Below, in pieces: positions 39,983 through 50,035 of a stretch of 64,000 nt of DNA (within the stretch, counting starts at the first letter, position 1; every line of letters begins with the position of its first letter). Position numbers and translations under genes: made by a program. The stretch comes from an uncultured Subdoligranulum sp. (GTDB taxonomy: Bacteria > Bacillota > Clostridia > Oscillospirales > Ruminococcaceae), in contig UQZO01000001.1 in assembly GCA_900545545.1 (NCBI GenBank), positions 248,001 through 312,000 on the forward strand, given 5' to 3'. The notes beneath the pieces were generated by a model, which ran no database searches, had not been told where the DNA came from, and saw only the letters and a program-made list of their open reading frames with translations.

Positions 39983-42592
39983 ATGCCCGATCTTACCCAG
40001 GAATATCTCGCGTTGCGCGATCAATATATCGAGAGCAAATTTACCCGGCTGAATCCCGTCCAGCGGCAGGCGGTCTTTACCACCGAGGGTCCGCTGCTGA
40101 TTCTGGCCGGTGCAGGCTCCGGCAAAACGACGGTGCTTGTCAACCGCATTGCCAACATTATCCGTTTTGGTTCGGCCCACGGCAGCCGGGAACTGTCCCG
40201 CACGGTGACCCAGCAGGATCTGGAAGACCTGCGCGCGGCGGTGCAGTCGGGGCGGGACCTCCCGCGGGAGACCGCCTACCTGGCGGTGCGCCCTGCGCGC
40301 CCCTGGAACGTGCTGGCCATCACCTTTACCAACAAGGCGGCCGGGGAACTGAAAGACCGTCTGCGCGCCATGCTGGGCGAAACGATGGGCGGCGATGTGA
40401 ATGCGTCCACCTTCCACTCGGCCTGCGTGCGCATTCTGCGCCGCGATGCCGAGCGCATCGGCTTCCCCAAGAGTTTTACCATCTATGACTCCGACGATCA
40501 GCAGCGCGTCCTTAAGCAAATCTATAAGGACAAGATGATCGACGACAAGTTCCTGCCCATCAAATCGGCTGTGGCGCAGATCAGTTCCTACAAGGATAAG
40601 CTGATGTCGGCGGAGGATGTGGCGGCCGAGAGCCCGAAGGGCACTAAGGCGGAGTTGATCTCCAAAATTTATACCACCTACGCCAGCCGCCTGAAAACCG
40701 CCGGCGCCATGGACTTCGACGATCTGATCTTCCATACCGTGCGCTTTCTGCAGAAGGACGCCGAAGCGCGGGAATATTACCAGAACAAATTCCGCTATGT
40801 GGTGGTGGACGAATACCAGGACACCAGCGTGGCGCAGTTCCATCTGGTGCGGCTGCTGGCGGGCGGCACCAACAACGTCTGCGTCGTCGGTGATGACGAC
40901 CAGTCCATCTACAAATTTCGCGGCGCCACCATCGAGAACATTCTGAACTTTGAGCAGGTATTCACCGGCGCCAAGACCATCCGCCTGGAGCAGAATTACC
41001 GCTCCACCTCCAACATCCTCAACGCGGCCAACAGCGTCATCAAAAACAATGCCGGCCGTAAGGGCAAGACACTGTGGACCGAAAACGGCGACGGCGACAA
41101 AGTCCACCATTATACGGCGGCCAGTGAGCAGGATGAGGCCAGCCATATTGCGGATGTCATCGGTGAGCATCTGCGGGAGGGCGCACACCTGCGCGACCAC
41201 GCGGTTCTCTACCGCATGAACGCGCAGTCCAACCCCATCGAAACCTATTTCGCCCGCGCCGGTATTCCGTACCGTATCGTGGGCGGCCAGCGCTTCTTTG
41301 ACCGCAAGGAAGTCAAAGACATCAACTCCTATCTGGCCGTCATCGTCAACCCGCGGGATGACGTTCGTCTGCGCCGCATCATCAACGAACCGGCCCGCAA
41401 GATCGGTGCGTCCACCGTGGATAAGGTGGGCGAGCTGGCAGCAAAGAACGGCGTGCCGATGATGCAGATCATTGCCGATGCACGCAGCTATACGGAGCTG
41501 GGGCGTGCCATCCCGGCACTGGAAAAATTCTATGAGATGTACCGCGAATTGTGTGATCTGTCGGTTTCCATGCCGCTGGACGAGTTTGCAGGGGAAGTTA
41601 TCAAGAAAACCGGCTACGAGGCCATGCTGAAAGCCCAGAAGGAAGAGGGGGAGACTCGCCTCGAGAACCTGGGCCAGTTGGTCAGCTCCGTCAAGACTTA
41701 CGTGGACCAGAACGGCGAAGATGCCACCCTTTCGGGCTTCCTGGAGGAAGTGGCACTGATCTCGGACCTGGACAGCTACGATCAGGACGCCGACAGCGTG
41801 ACGATGATGACCATCCATTCCGCCAAAGGCCTGGAATTCCCCTATGTCTTTGTGGTTGGTATGGAGGATGGTATCTTCCCCGGTGATATGGCCCGTTACA
41901 ACGAAGAGGATATGGAAGAGGAACGCCGCCTTTGCTACGTGGCCATCACCCGCGCCAAGAAGGAATTGTATCTTTCTACCTCCCGCAGCCGGCTGATCTT
42001 CGGCCAGACGCGCCGGAACCCGCCGTCCTGCTTCCTCAGCGAAATTGACCCCGGCCTGCTGGAAGAAACCCAAAGCCCGGAACTGGCTTATTCGTCCGGC
42101 GGTTTCGGCGCTGGATACGGCAGCTACAGCACCAACGTGCCCGGCGGGCGCAGCGGTTATTCCGGTGCTTCCCGCGGCTATCTCAACAGTGACTATAACG
42201 CCCGGCCTCGCGGTGGTTTCGGTGCAGGGTACAGCAGTGGATTTGCCAGCGGCGGGCACGAAAGCCCCAACTACAGCGGCGGCCGCCATATGGTACAGGG
42301 CGGCGGTTTCGGCGCTGGATATGGCAGCCGTACCAACCACCACAGCGGTGCACCGGCTGCCCCGGCGGGAGCCGGTACCTCCACGCTGGCCGGCATGCAG
42401 AACACCGCCCCCAAAAAGCAGGCGGTCCAGTATGCGGCGGGCGACCTGGTGGAACATCGCGTATTCGGCCGCGGCAAGGTCCTCAAAGCTACCCCCATCG
42501 CAGGTGACTGCATTGTGGAGATTCAGTTTGACCGTGTCGGCGTGAAAAAGACCATGGCGAACTATGCGCCGCTGAAAAAGATTTCGGAATAA
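39983..42592 (+). CDS. pcrA: UvrD/PcrA-type DNA helicase with a glycine-tyrosine-rich linker
   Basis: 869 residues. SF1A motifs: Walker A AGAGSGKTT, VVDEYQDTS (motif II), GDDDQSIYKFRGA (III), QNYRST, TIHSAKGLEFPYVFVVGMED and VAITRAKKEL. 3'-5' helicase in repair and removal of protein blocks. Residues about 700-785 form a low-complexity linker with three GGFGAGY copies, followed by the usual C-terminal RNA-polymerase-binding Tudor-like domain (GDLVEHRVFGRGKVL). Confidence 0.94.
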   Translation: MPDLTQEYLALRDQYIESKFTRLNPVQRQAVFTTEGPLLILAGAGSGKTTVLVNRIANIIRFGSAHGSRELSRTVTQQDLEDLRAAVQSGRDLPRETAYLAVRPARPWNVLAITFTNKAAGELKDRLRAMLGETMGGDVNASTFHSACVRILRRDAERIGFPKSFTIYDSDDQQRVLKQIYKDKMIDDKFLPIKSAVAQISSYKDKLMSAEDVAAESPKGTKAELISKIYTTYASRLKTAGAMDFDDLIFHTVRFLQKDAEAREYYQNKFRYVVVDEYQDTSVAQFHLVRLLAGGTNNVCVVGDDDQSIYKFRGATIENILNFEQVFTGAKTIRLEQNYRSTSNILNAANSVIKNNAGRKGKTLWTENGDGDKVHHYTAASEQDEASHIADVIGEHLREGAHLRDHAVLYRMNAQSNPIETYFARAGIPYRIVGGQRFFDRKEVKDINSYLAVIVNPRDDVRLRRIINEPARKIGASTVDKVGELAAKNGVPMMQIIADARSYTELGRAIPALEKFYEMYRELCDLSVSMPLDEFAGEVIKKTGYEAMLKAQKEEGETRLENLGQLVSSVKTYVDQNGEDATLSGFLEEVALISDLDSYDQDADSVTMMTIHSAKGLEFPYVFVVGMEDGIFPGDMARYNEEDMEEERRLCYVAITRAKKELYLSTSRSRLIFGQTRRNPPSCFLSEIDPGLLEETQSPELAYSSGGFGAGYGSYSTNVPGGRSGYSGASRGYLNSDYNARPRGGFGAGYSSGFASGGHESPNYSGGRHMVQGGGFGAGYGSRTNHHSGAPAAPAGAGTSTLAGMQNTAPKKQAVQYAAGDLVEHRVFGRGKVLKATPIAGDCIVEIQFDRVGVKKTMANYAPLKKISE

Positions 42593-42613
42593 GCGAAAGA
42601 AGGGAACGCACTT

Positions 42614-43396
42614 ATGCTGGTACAATTGATTGCACATACCAACGACCCCGAAAAGACGGTGGCAGCCGCTGCCAAACTGTGCTATTCGGATGCCCATATC
42701 GAAACGCTGCTGGACGGTCTGACGCCGGAAAAGACGGCCGCCTTTTTGCAGAAACTGTCGGACCTGGGGCACGCCAGCCCCATCGAACATGCCAGCTTTA
42801 CCTTTGGCATCGAGGGGGTATCGCGCACCTTCCTGGCACAGGTCACGCGGCACCGCATTGCCAGCTTCAGCGTGCAGAGCCAGCGCTATGTGCGCCTGGA
42901 GGATTTCCGCTATGTGATTCCGCCGGAGATCGAAGCCATCCCGGAAGCAAAAACCCAGTTTATTGAATCCATGAATGCCGACGCGCAGAAATATCTGGAA
43001 CTGGTGCAGACGCTGGAACAGGCGCACACCGAGCGTCTGATGGCCGAAGGCCTGGACGAAAAGGCTGCCCGGGCCAAGGCTTCCAAGCAGGCCAATGAGG
43101 ATGCACGGTTTGTGCTGCCCAACGCCTGTGAGACCAAGATGGTCATGACGATGAACTGCCGCAGCCTGCAGAACTTCTTCAATCTGCGCTGCTGCAACCG
43201 CGCCCAGTGGGAGATCCGCGCGGTGGCTGATGAGATGCTGCGTCTGGTTCTGCCGCTGGCCCCCCATATCTTTGCAGCGGCCGGTCCGCGCTGCCTGACA
43301 GGCCCCTGTCCCGAGGGCCGCATGTGCTGCGGCCAGCAGGAACAGGTGCGAGAGAAATATAAGGCCCTGAAACAGGAGGCGGTCAGCCGTGGGTAA
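42614..43396 (+). CDS. thyX: FAD-dependent thymidylate synthase
   Basis: 260 residues. The ThyX signature RHRIASFSVQSQRYV is intact. It makes dTMP from dUMP with methylene-tetrahydrofolate and reduced flavin. It overlaps tmk by 8 bases, putting two consecutive dTTP steps in one transcript. Confidence 0.95.
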   Translation: MLVQLIAHTNDPEKTVAAAAKLCYSDAHIETLLDGLTPEKTAAFLQKLSDLGHASPIEHASFTFGIEGVSRTFLAQVTRHRIASFSVQSQRYVRLEDFRYVIPPEIEAIPEAKTQFIESMNADAQKYLELVQTLEQAHTERLMAEGLDEKAARAKASKQANEDARFVLPNACETKMVMTMNCRSLQNFFNLRCCNRAQWEIRAVADEMLRLVLPLAPHIFAAAGPRCLTGPCPEGRMCCGQQEQVREKYKALKQEAVSRG

Positions 43397-44060
43397 ACTG
43401 ATTATTTTTGAAGGATTGGATGGCTCCGGCAAGGGGACCCAGACGTCGCTGACGGCCCAGAAACTTGCGGCACAGGGCATGGACCTGCGCCAGATTACCT
43501 TCCCCAATTATGCCAGCGACTCCTCGGCACTGGTGAAGATGTACCTGTCCGGGCAGTTCGGGGATAAACCCGATGATGTCAATGCCTATGCGGCTTCCAG
43601 CTTCTATGCGGTGGATCGTTTCGCCAGCTATAAAACCGATTGGGGTGATTTCTACCGCGCCGGCGGGCTGGTACTGTCCGACCGGTACACTACCTCTAAT
43701 GCGGTGCACCAGTGCGCCAAGCTGCCGCCCATGCATTGGGATGGATTCCTGAACTGGCTGTTTGACTTTGAGTATAAAAAAATCGGGATTCCCGCGCCGG
43801 ACGCCGTGCTGTACCTGGCGGTGGACCCGGAAGTGTCCCAGGAGCTGCTGAAAGAGCGGTATCATGGTGACGAAAGCAAAAAGGATATCCAGGAAAAAGA
43901 CAGGGAATATATGGCGCGCAGCCGTGCGGCGGCGGAATACTGTGCCAAGGCTTTTGGCTGGTACCGCATTGAGTGCACGCAAGGGGAAGATGTAAAATCT
44001 ATGCGCACGGTAGAGGATATCAACGCCGAGATACTTGCGAAATTGCAGCTTATCCTGTAA
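43389..44060 (+). CDS. tmk: Thymidylate kinase
   Basis: 223 residues from GTG 43389, inside the 3' end of thyX behind CAGGAGG. P-loop FEGLDGSGKGTQ, the DR(Y) motif LSDRYTTSNAVHQ, and a lid region with KERYHGDESKKD. Phosphorylates dTMP to dTDP. Confidence 0.94.
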   Translation: MGKLIIFEGLDGSGKGTQTSLTAQKLAAQGMDLRQITFPNYASDSSALVKMYLSGQFGDKPDDVNAYAASSFYAVDRFASYKTDWGDFYRAGGLVLSDRYTTSNAVHQCAKLPPMHWDGFLNWLFDFEYKKIGIPAPDAVLYLAVDPEVSQELLKERYHGDESKKDIQEKDREYMARSRAAAEYCAKAFGWYRIECTQGEDVKSMRTVEDINAEILAKLQLIL

Positions 44061-44083
44061 AATGGGGAAAGCCGAAAGGGGAC

Positions 44084-44911
44084 ATGCCTATGGTTCGTAT
44101 GGCAGACACCGCTGATCTGGAAACTTTGGTCGATCTGCGCTGCGCCCGCTACGGCGAATCCCGCGCGGATGCGGCAGGCTGGCTGCAAAATGTGGCCGGG
44201 TTGGAGCATATTCTTGTGCTTCAGCACCCCGGCAAGCCGCCTGCGGCAATGCTGGCCGCTGTGCCGGTAAAATATACCCACCGCAACGGCATCTGGTTTT
44301 GTGGGGCTGCGGCGGCGCGGGGCGTCGAGATGGAAACGCTCCTGCCTCGCCTTCTCAGCAGCTGCCTGCGGGCGTTCGGTGCAAAGGAGTACGATTTCGC
44401 CGTCCTTGCGCCGGAAAATGCGCGGGAAGCCCAGGCGCTGGAGGCATTGGGATTTAAAAATCTGCTGCCCATGCGGGTACTGCAGAAGCCGATCCATCGC
44501 AACCTGCTGGCACAGGCAGAGTTTGACAGCCTGACGGTGCGGCACCTGCTGGAAATGCGTATGCGCTGCCAGCCGGGGTGCATTTCGCTGCCGGAGCCGG
44601 CCATGAACGAAGTGATGACCCAGCTCTACCGGCGGGGCCTTACGGTGGTATCCAACCGGCGCGGATATGGGTTATACTATACAAAGGGGGAGGAGCTGCA
44701 GTTTCTGGAACTGCAGGCCGACAACGATTATTGTGCCGACACGCTGCTGCAGGCAGCGCGGGAAAAAACCGGCGCAGAGCGCGCCCGCATTTTGCTGGCC
44801 GAAAACCAGACCCTGTATCTGGGGGCGGGGCGGCGCTGCGGGTATGGGATGATCGCGTTTTTGCGCGGAGAATTCCCGGTCACGGATGTGTATTTCAGGA
44901 TGCTGCTGTAA
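44084..44911 (+). CDS. GNAT-like N-acetyltransferase
   Basis: 275 residues from ATG 44084 (GAAAGGGGAC upstream). The N-terminal part VRMADTADLETLVDLRCARY is the usual GNAT opening; a central EYDFAVLAPENAREAQALEA segment with LGFKNL completes an acetyl-CoA-binding type fold, and the second half may be a degenerate repeat of it. Substrate unknown. It lies 23 bases after tmk. Confidence 0.5.
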   Translation: MPMVRMADTADLETLVDLRCARYGESRADAAGWLQNVAGLEHILVLQHPGKPPAAMLAAVPVKYTHRNGIWFCGAAAARGVEMETLLPRLLSSCLRAFGAKEYDFAVLAPENAREAQALEALGFKNLLPMRVLQKPIHRNLLAQAEFDSLTVRHLLEMRMRCQPGCISLPEPAMNEVMTQLYRRGLTVVSNRRGYGLYYTKGEELQFLELQADNDYCADTLLQAAREKTGAERARILLAENQTLYLGAGRRCGYGMIAFLRGEFPVTDVYFRMLL

Positions 44912-44977
44912 AAGCGGCGGGAAAGAGCGGGCAATTCCAGGAAGAATATGCCCCAGAGAAGATGAAGGAGAGTCCTG

Positions 44978-46291
44978 ATGAGGATCAATCGAAATGATAG
45001 CCCTGCGGCAAACGGAGCACCGCAGGCCCAACCGGCGCCTGCGGCACAGGAAGCAAAGCCGCAGAAGCCGGAACCGAAAAAGGAAGCAGCCCCTGCCAAG
45101 GAAAAGCCTAAGAAAAAAGCCGAAAAAGAGGCTTACGTTGCCGAGGAAGAAGAAACGGAGCATACCAAGCGCCGGTTCCCGTTTGGCTGCCTGATCGTGC
45201 TGATCGTGCTGGCGTTGGTGGCCTTTGGCGGCTACAAGATTTTCCAGTTTTACGGCGAAATCGACGGCAGCAACGAACTCGGCGAAGAGCAGACGGTCAC
45301 CATTGAGCAGGGCTCCTCGGTAGGTACCATTGCAACCCAGCTGAAGGATGCCGGCATTATCCAGTATGACTGGCTCTTCAAAGAGTACGTCAAATACAGC
45401 GGCAAGGCCGGCGGCATCCAGTACGGCGACTTTACGCTGCGTTCCGGCATGGATTACAACGATATTATCCAGATCATTTCCACGGAAGTGCGCCGCCCCA
45501 CCACCAATGTGACCATCCCCGAGGGCACCACCGCCGTAGGTGTGGCGCAGATCTTTGTGGACGCAGGCCTGGTGGACAGCGTGGACACCTTCCTCGACTG
45601 TGCCAACGGCACCGATGGTTCCGATTTCAGCCAGTACAGCTTCTGGACACAGATTCCCGATGACAACCGGCTGATGAAGTGTGAGGGCTATCTCTTCCCC
45701 GACACCTACAATGTCTACGCCGACGAGGATGTCTACTATTATGTGGATACGCTCTACAGCGAGTTCCAGGCCAAGACCGAAGGTCTGACCGATACCATCA
45801 ATGCCAAGGGCACCACGCTGGATGATGTGGTCAAACTGGCCAGCTTCATTCAGGAAGAGGCAGGTCTGGAATCGGAGGATGCCAAGGTCAGTGCCTGCTT
45901 CCACAACCGTCTGGAATCCAGCAATCCCCTGTGGGCCGATCACAAGCTGGAATCCAATGCCTGCAGCTATATCACCCAGGATGTGGAGAACAACTACCTG
46001 TGGAACTCTCCCACGGCGGAATACTATGGCTGGCCGGAGGCCGGCTCCATTCCGGAAGAGGTCCTGAACCAGTACGACACCTACCGCATCAGCGGCCTGC
46101 CGGCGGGGCCGATCTCCTGCCCGGGGTATGCGGCGATTGAAGCGGCGCTGAATCCCGATCAGGAATATCTGGATGAAGGCTATTACTTCTTTGTGACGGG
46201 CCATCCCGACACCGACGTGGCCGGACAGTATTTCTATGCCAAGACGGCAGAGGAACATGAGGTCAACGTAGAGAAGGCGGGCTGGAAATAA
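44978..46291 (+). CDS. mltG: Endolytic murein transglycosylase MltG
   Basis: 437 residues. A charged, Ala/Pro/Lys/Glu-rich cytoplasmic tail (1-65), one transmembrane helix (about 69-90, FGCLIVLIVLALVAF), a LysM-like domain and the YceG/MltG catalytic domain with the active Glu in SFIQEEAG and the motif GLPAGPISCPG. It cuts nascent glycan strands and so sets their length. Confidence 0.93.
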   Translation: MRINRNDSPAANGAPQAQPAPAAQEAKPQKPEPKKEAAPAKEKPKKKAEKEAYVAEEEETEHTKRRFPFGCLIVLIVLALVAFGGYKIFQFYGEIDGSNELGEEQTVTIEQGSSVGTIATQLKDAGIIQYDWLFKEYVKYSGKAGGIQYGDFTLRSGMDYNDIIQIISTEVRRPTTNVTIPEGTTAVGVAQIFVDAGLVDSVDTFLDCANGTDGSDFSQYSFWTQIPDDNRLMKCEGYLFPDTYNVYADEDVYYYVDTLYSEFQAKTEGLTDTINAKGTTLDDVVKLASFIQEEAGLESEDAKVSACFHNRLESSNPLWADHKLESNACSYITQDVENNYLWNSPTAEYYGWPEAGSIPEEVLNQYDTYRISGLPAGPISCPGYAAIEAALNPDQEYLDEGYYFFVTGHPDTDVAGQYFYAKTAEEHEVNVEKAGWK

Positions 46292-46316
46292 GCCGCCCTG
46301 CAAGACATGCACAACC

Positions 46317-46347
46317 AAGCGCCCGGCGCGTCCGGGCGCTTTTTTAC
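46317..46347 (+). terminator. Terminator after mltG
   Basis: AAGCGCCCGG/CCGGGCGCTT stem with TTTTT. Confidence 0.88.
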
Positions 46348-46361
46348 AGGAGGATTCTACC

Positions 46362-47594
46362 ATGCTGCAACAGCCTGAACTGCTCGCCCCGGCGGGCAGC
46401 CTTGAAACGCTGAAATACGCGGTCATTTATGGTGCGGACGCCGTCTACTGTGCGCTGCCGGAATTCGGCATGCGGGCGGCGCCGGTGAACCTGACGGTGG
46501 GGGAACTGCACGAGGGCTGCATCTTTGCCCATGCGCGGGGCAAAAAGGTGTATCTGACGCTGAATACACTGCCTACGAATGAGGAACTCAAAAAACTGCC
46601 CCAGTATATCCAGGATGCCGCCGAGGCAGGCGTGGATGCCTTTATCATTGCAGACCTGGGCGTGCTGAAACTGGCCAAGAAATATGCGCCGGATGTGGAA
46701 CGCCATATCTCCACCCAGGCAGGCATTACCAACTATGAGGCGGCCTCGGTGGCCTATGAACTGGGCGCCAAGCGTGTTGTGCTGGCGCGGGAACTGCCGC
46801 TGACCGAGATTGCCCAGATCCGCGATAACTGCCCGCGGGATCTGGAACTGGAAGCTTTTGTGCACGGCGCCATGTGCATGAGCGTTTCCGGCCGCTGCCT
46901 GCTGTCCAGCTATATGACGGGCCGCAGCGGCAACCGCGGCGAGTGCGCGCAGCCCTGCCGCTGGAAATACGCCCTTGTGGAGGAGCACCGTCCCGGCCAG
47001 TACATGGAGATCGGGGAGAGCGAGAATGGGAGTTACATCCTCAATGCCAACGATCTTTGCACGGCCCCGTTCATTGATCTGATCTGCAAAGCGGGTGTAG
47101 ACTCGCTCAAGATCGAAGGCCGCGCCAAGACCTTCTACTATGTGGCTTCGGTCACCAGCGCTTATCGCCGCGCGCTGGATGCCTTCCTGCGCGATCCCTT
47201 CAATGATAACTATGAATTGCCCGATGATGTCATCGAGGAACTCAACCGTACCAGTCACCGCCACTATTCGCCGGGTTTCTATTTCGGCAAGGAAAAAGCC
47301 TTGCAGACGCCCAGCCATACCTATGTGCGGGAGTGGGATTTCATCGGTACGGTGGATTCCTGGGCCGACGGTATCGCCCATTGCACCCAGCGCGGTAAGT
47401 TCTCGGTGGGGGATACGCTGGAAATCCTGCAGCCGGACGGCAGCGTTGTGACGCTGGCGCCGGAATGGATCGAAAATGAGGCCGGTGAGCGGGTGGATGC
47501 GACGCCCCATCCCATGATGAAATATACAATTCCCTGCAACACGCCTCTGATGCCGTACAGCCTGCTGCGTATGCACAAGGCGGAAACCGAATAA
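46362..47594 (+). CDS. trhP: Peptidase U32-family protein (probable tRNA hydroxylation factor TrhP)
   Basis: 410 residues. ELLAPAGSLETLKYAVIYGA and the U32 signature EAFVHGAMCMSVSGRCLLSS with CAQPCRW cysteines. U32 proteins of this length form the prephenate-dependent tRNA U34 hydroxylation pathway; protease activity is doubtful. A strong terminator lies just upstream, with AGGAGGA ribosome site after it. Confidence 0.8.
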   Translation: MLQQPELLAPAGSLETLKYAVIYGADAVYCALPEFGMRAAPVNLTVGELHEGCIFAHARGKKVYLTLNTLPTNEELKKLPQYIQDAAEAGVDAFIIADLGVLKLAKKYAPDVERHISTQAGITNYEAASVAYELGAKRVVLARELPLTEIAQIRDNCPRDLELEAFVHGAMCMSVSGRCLLSSYMTGRSGNRGECAQPCRWKYALVEEHRPGQYMEIGESENGSYILNANDLCTAPFIDLICKAGVDSLKIEGRAKTFYYVASVTSAYRRALDAFLRDPFNDNYELPDDVIEELNRTSHRHYSPGFYFGKEKALQTPSHTYVREWDFIGTVDSWADGIAHCTQRGKFSVGDTLEILQPDGSVVTLAPEWIENEAGERVDATPHPMMKYTIPCNTPLMPYSLLRMHKAETE

Positions 47595-47597
47595 TGC

Positions 47598-47633
47598 AAA
47601 GACCTCGCAGATTGCTCTGCGAGGTCTTTTTAT
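47598..47633. terminator. Bidirectional terminator
   Basis: AAAGACCTCGCAGA/TCTGCGAGGTCTTT stem between convergent genes; T-runs on both strands. It overlaps the last bases of the helicase gene. Confidence 0.9.
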
Positions 47634-50008
47634 CTGTTCCAGAAATCTGTAAGCTCCGCTTTCAATTGCTCTGTGCCGGTTACCGCCCGCAGATGGTCCC
47701 AGTGCGGCGGCATCAGACGGCGGGTGTCCGGCGCGGTAAAACGGTCGTCAATCAGCAAAACGACGCCTTTGTCCTGCGGGGTGCGGATGACCCGCCCGGC
47801 TGCCTGCAGCACCTTGTTCATACCGGGATACCGATAGGCATAATCAAAACCGGAGCCGCGTGTCTCCTCAAAATGTTCCCGCAGCTGTTCCTGGCGGGGC
47901 CCTACCTGGGGAAGCCCCGGCCCTACAATGGCAACGCCGATCAGCCGGTTTCCGGCCAGGTCCACACCCTCGCTGAATACACCCCCCAGTACCGCAAAGC
48001 CTACCAGCGTCTGCCGCGGGTCGGGCTCAAACCGGGCCAGAAAGGATTCCCGCTGGGCTTCGTCCATGCTGCTCTCCTGGCACAGTGTCGGGACATCGGC
48101 ATAGCGCTCGGTGAAATCCTGCCATACGGCCTGCAAATAGCTGTAGCTGGGGAAAAACACGAGATAATTGCCCGCTTTTCCGTGGGCCAGGCAGGCAATC
48201 AGGTCGGACACCTGGGCGATGCTGTTGCTGCGGTCTTTGTAGCGGGTGCTGACCTGCCGGGCGCACCACAGGCCCAGATGGTCGGTGGGAAAGGGGCTGC
48301 GCAGCGCCACGGCACGGGCGTCGGGCAGGCCGCACAGGTCTTTGTAATAGCCTGCGGGAGCCAGTGTGGCACTGAACAGCACCGCAGCCCGCCCCTTGGC
48401 AAAATCGGCCGCCAGAAAGGCACTGGGGTCCAGGCAGAGCATGGAGGCCCGTACTTCGCTGCTGTGGGCAGAAATCTGCAATACAAAGTGGTCGTCAAAA
48501 GTATCGGCTACCCGCAGCCAGGCACGTACATCAAAATACAGCTGCAGCAAGGCGTCGTGCGTTTCGCCGGGTTCCCGGTGTTCATCCAGCCAAAGCTCCA
48601 GCGGTTCACAAAGCCGCGTTAAGGCGCGGTCCAATGCCTCGGCACGCTCTTTCTCAAAGAATGTTTTGCCGCCGAACCGGGCATCGCTTGCTTCCTCTTC
48701 GCAGCGATGCCGCCAGTCGAGAAAAAGCGAGTTGACCTTGTTCAGGGCGTTTTTCAGGGAGCTTTTCCCGTTACCCAGCCGCTTTTTGGCGTCCAGAAAA
48801 GCGCTTTTGCACAGCGATGCGCTGTGCATGTCGCGGGCACGTCCGGGCAGGTTGTGCGCTTCATCAATGAGGAAAAGGTAATCGCCCCGGGCATCAAAAA
48901 AGCGTACCAGATGCACCACCGGGTCGAAAAGATAGTTGTAGTCGCCGATGACCACATCGCACCACAGGCTCAGGTCCAGCCCCAGCTCAAAAGGGCAGAC
49001 CTGATATTCCCGGGCCAGCGCCTGCAAGGTGTCGGCGGTCAGGGCAGGAAAATCCAGCGCCTGCCACAGCGCGTTTTTGATGCGGTCATAGTAGCCGTTG
49101 GCATAAGGGCAGGCTTCCGGCGTGCATTCCCGTACTTCTTGCAGGCAGATCTTGTCCTTGGCGGTCAGGGTGACGCTGCGCAGCTTGAGCTGCGCGTCAT
49201 GCTGCCGCAGCAGGCTCAGCGCGTTTTCGGCGGCGGTACGGGTGGTACCGCGTGCGGTAAGGTAAAACACCGGTCCGCCGTCTTCCAGGGCTTTCAGGGC
49301 AGGGAACAGCACGCTCATGGTCTTGCCAATGCCGGTGGGTGCCTGGCACAGCAGCTGCCCGCCGTCCCGGCAGGTTTCGTACACGGCACCGATCATGGCG
49401 CGCTGGCCGGTGCGGTATTCGGTAAACGGGAAGGTGAGCGCCTGCAGGCTGGTTTTGCGTTCCTGCTGCCATTGGGCGGCACGCTTGGCCCAGGGGGCAT
49501 ATTGGGCCAGCAGATCCAGCACAAAACGGTCAAGCTCCTCTGCCGTGTATTCCTTGGCGAAACGATACTCCTGCTCTTCCTCCACCTGGTAATAGGTCAG
49601 CCGCACACGCAGATGGGAAAGCTCTTTTTGCCGGGCGTAGATGGCGGCGTAGATTTTGGCCTGGGCCCAATGTTCGGGGGATTGCTCCCCGGTAATCAGC
49701 TCCGGGGGCAGCAGGGTGGTTTTGATCTCGTCAACGGTAACGGTGCCGTCCTTGTCGGTAAAAATACCGTCGGCGCGGCCTTCCAGGGTATATTCTATAC
49801 CGCAGCAGCCATACTGTTGGGTAAGGAATACCTCGGCGCTGTAGTTGGCAAATTCTTTCACCGCGGCGCGCTGCAGTTTCCGGTGCAGGCGGGCGCCCTC
49901 GTTGGCGCGGTCAAAGCCGGTAAAGCGGCTGTCGATACTGCCGGTGCGCAATAAAAATTCCACCAGCCGCCGGATCGGCAGGGTCAATGCCAAAGATTCC
50001 GGCTGCAT
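47630..50008 (-). CDS. DinG/XPD-type helicase with N-terminal PD-(D/E)xK nuclease-like domain
   Basis: 792 residues from ATG 50008 (GAGGAG upstream; an in-frame TTG three codons earlier is less likely). The N-terminal 170 residues are Cas4/RecB-like: LEGRADGIF, TVDEIKTT (D-E-x-K), QAKIYAAIYARQ. Helicase part: Walker A APTGIGKTM, four cysteines around EVRECTPEACPY and YQVCPF (iron-sulphur cluster), LIDEAHNLPGRA, then motif VI QAAGRVIR. Probable DNA repair helicase-nuclease. In an operon behind the UDG gene. Confidence 0.88.
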   Translation of the reverse strand: MQPESLALTLPIRRLVEFLLRTGSIDSRFTGFDRANEGARLHRKLQRAAVKEFANYSAEVFLTQQYGCCGIEYTLEGRADGIFTDKDGTVTVDEIKTTLLPPELITGEQSPEHWAQAKIYAAIYARQKELSHLRVRLTYYQVEEEQEYRFAKEYTAEELDRFVLDLLAQYAPWAKRAAQWQQERKTSLQALTFPFTEYRTGQRAMIGAVYETCRDGGQLLCQAPTGIGKTMSVLFPALKALEDGGPVFYLTARGTTRTAAENALSLLRQHDAQLKLRSVTLTAKDKICLQEVRECTPEACPYANGYYDRIKNALWQALDFPALTADTLQALAREYQVCPFELGLDLSLWCDVVIGDYNYLFDPVVHLVRFFDARGDYLFLIDEAHNLPGRARDMHSASLCKSAFLDAKKRLGNGKSSLKNALNKVNSLFLDWRHRCEEEASDARFGGKTFFEKERAEALDRALTRLCEPLELWLDEHREPGETHDALLQLYFDVRAWLRVADTFDDHFVLQISAHSSEVRASMLCLDPSAFLAADFAKGRAAVLFSATLAPAGYYKDLCGLPDARAVALRSPFPTDHLGLWCARQVSTRYKDRSNSIAQVSDLIACLAHGKAGNYLVFFPSYSYLQAVWQDFTERYADVPTLCQESSMDEAQRESFLARFEPDPRQTLVGFAVLGGVFSEGVDLAGNRLIGVAIVGPGLPQVGPRQEQLREHFEETRGSGFDYAYRYPGMNKVLQAAGRVIRTPQDKGVVLLIDDRFTAPDTRRLMPPHWDHLRAVTGTEQLKAELTDFWNR

Positions 50009-50035
50009 GGTGGTCAACTCCTCTGCAAAAAGAAT

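Noticed and set aside
39728..43507. 1259-codon open frame on the minus strand
   Set aside because: It is antisense to parts of the mreB-like gene, pcrA and thyX, and to the start of tmk, all of which have clear motifs. The antisense protein has no known domain and arises from high G+C codon bias.
48707..49954. 415-codon plus-strand frame
   Set aside because: Antisense to the nuclease-helicase gene; no start signal.
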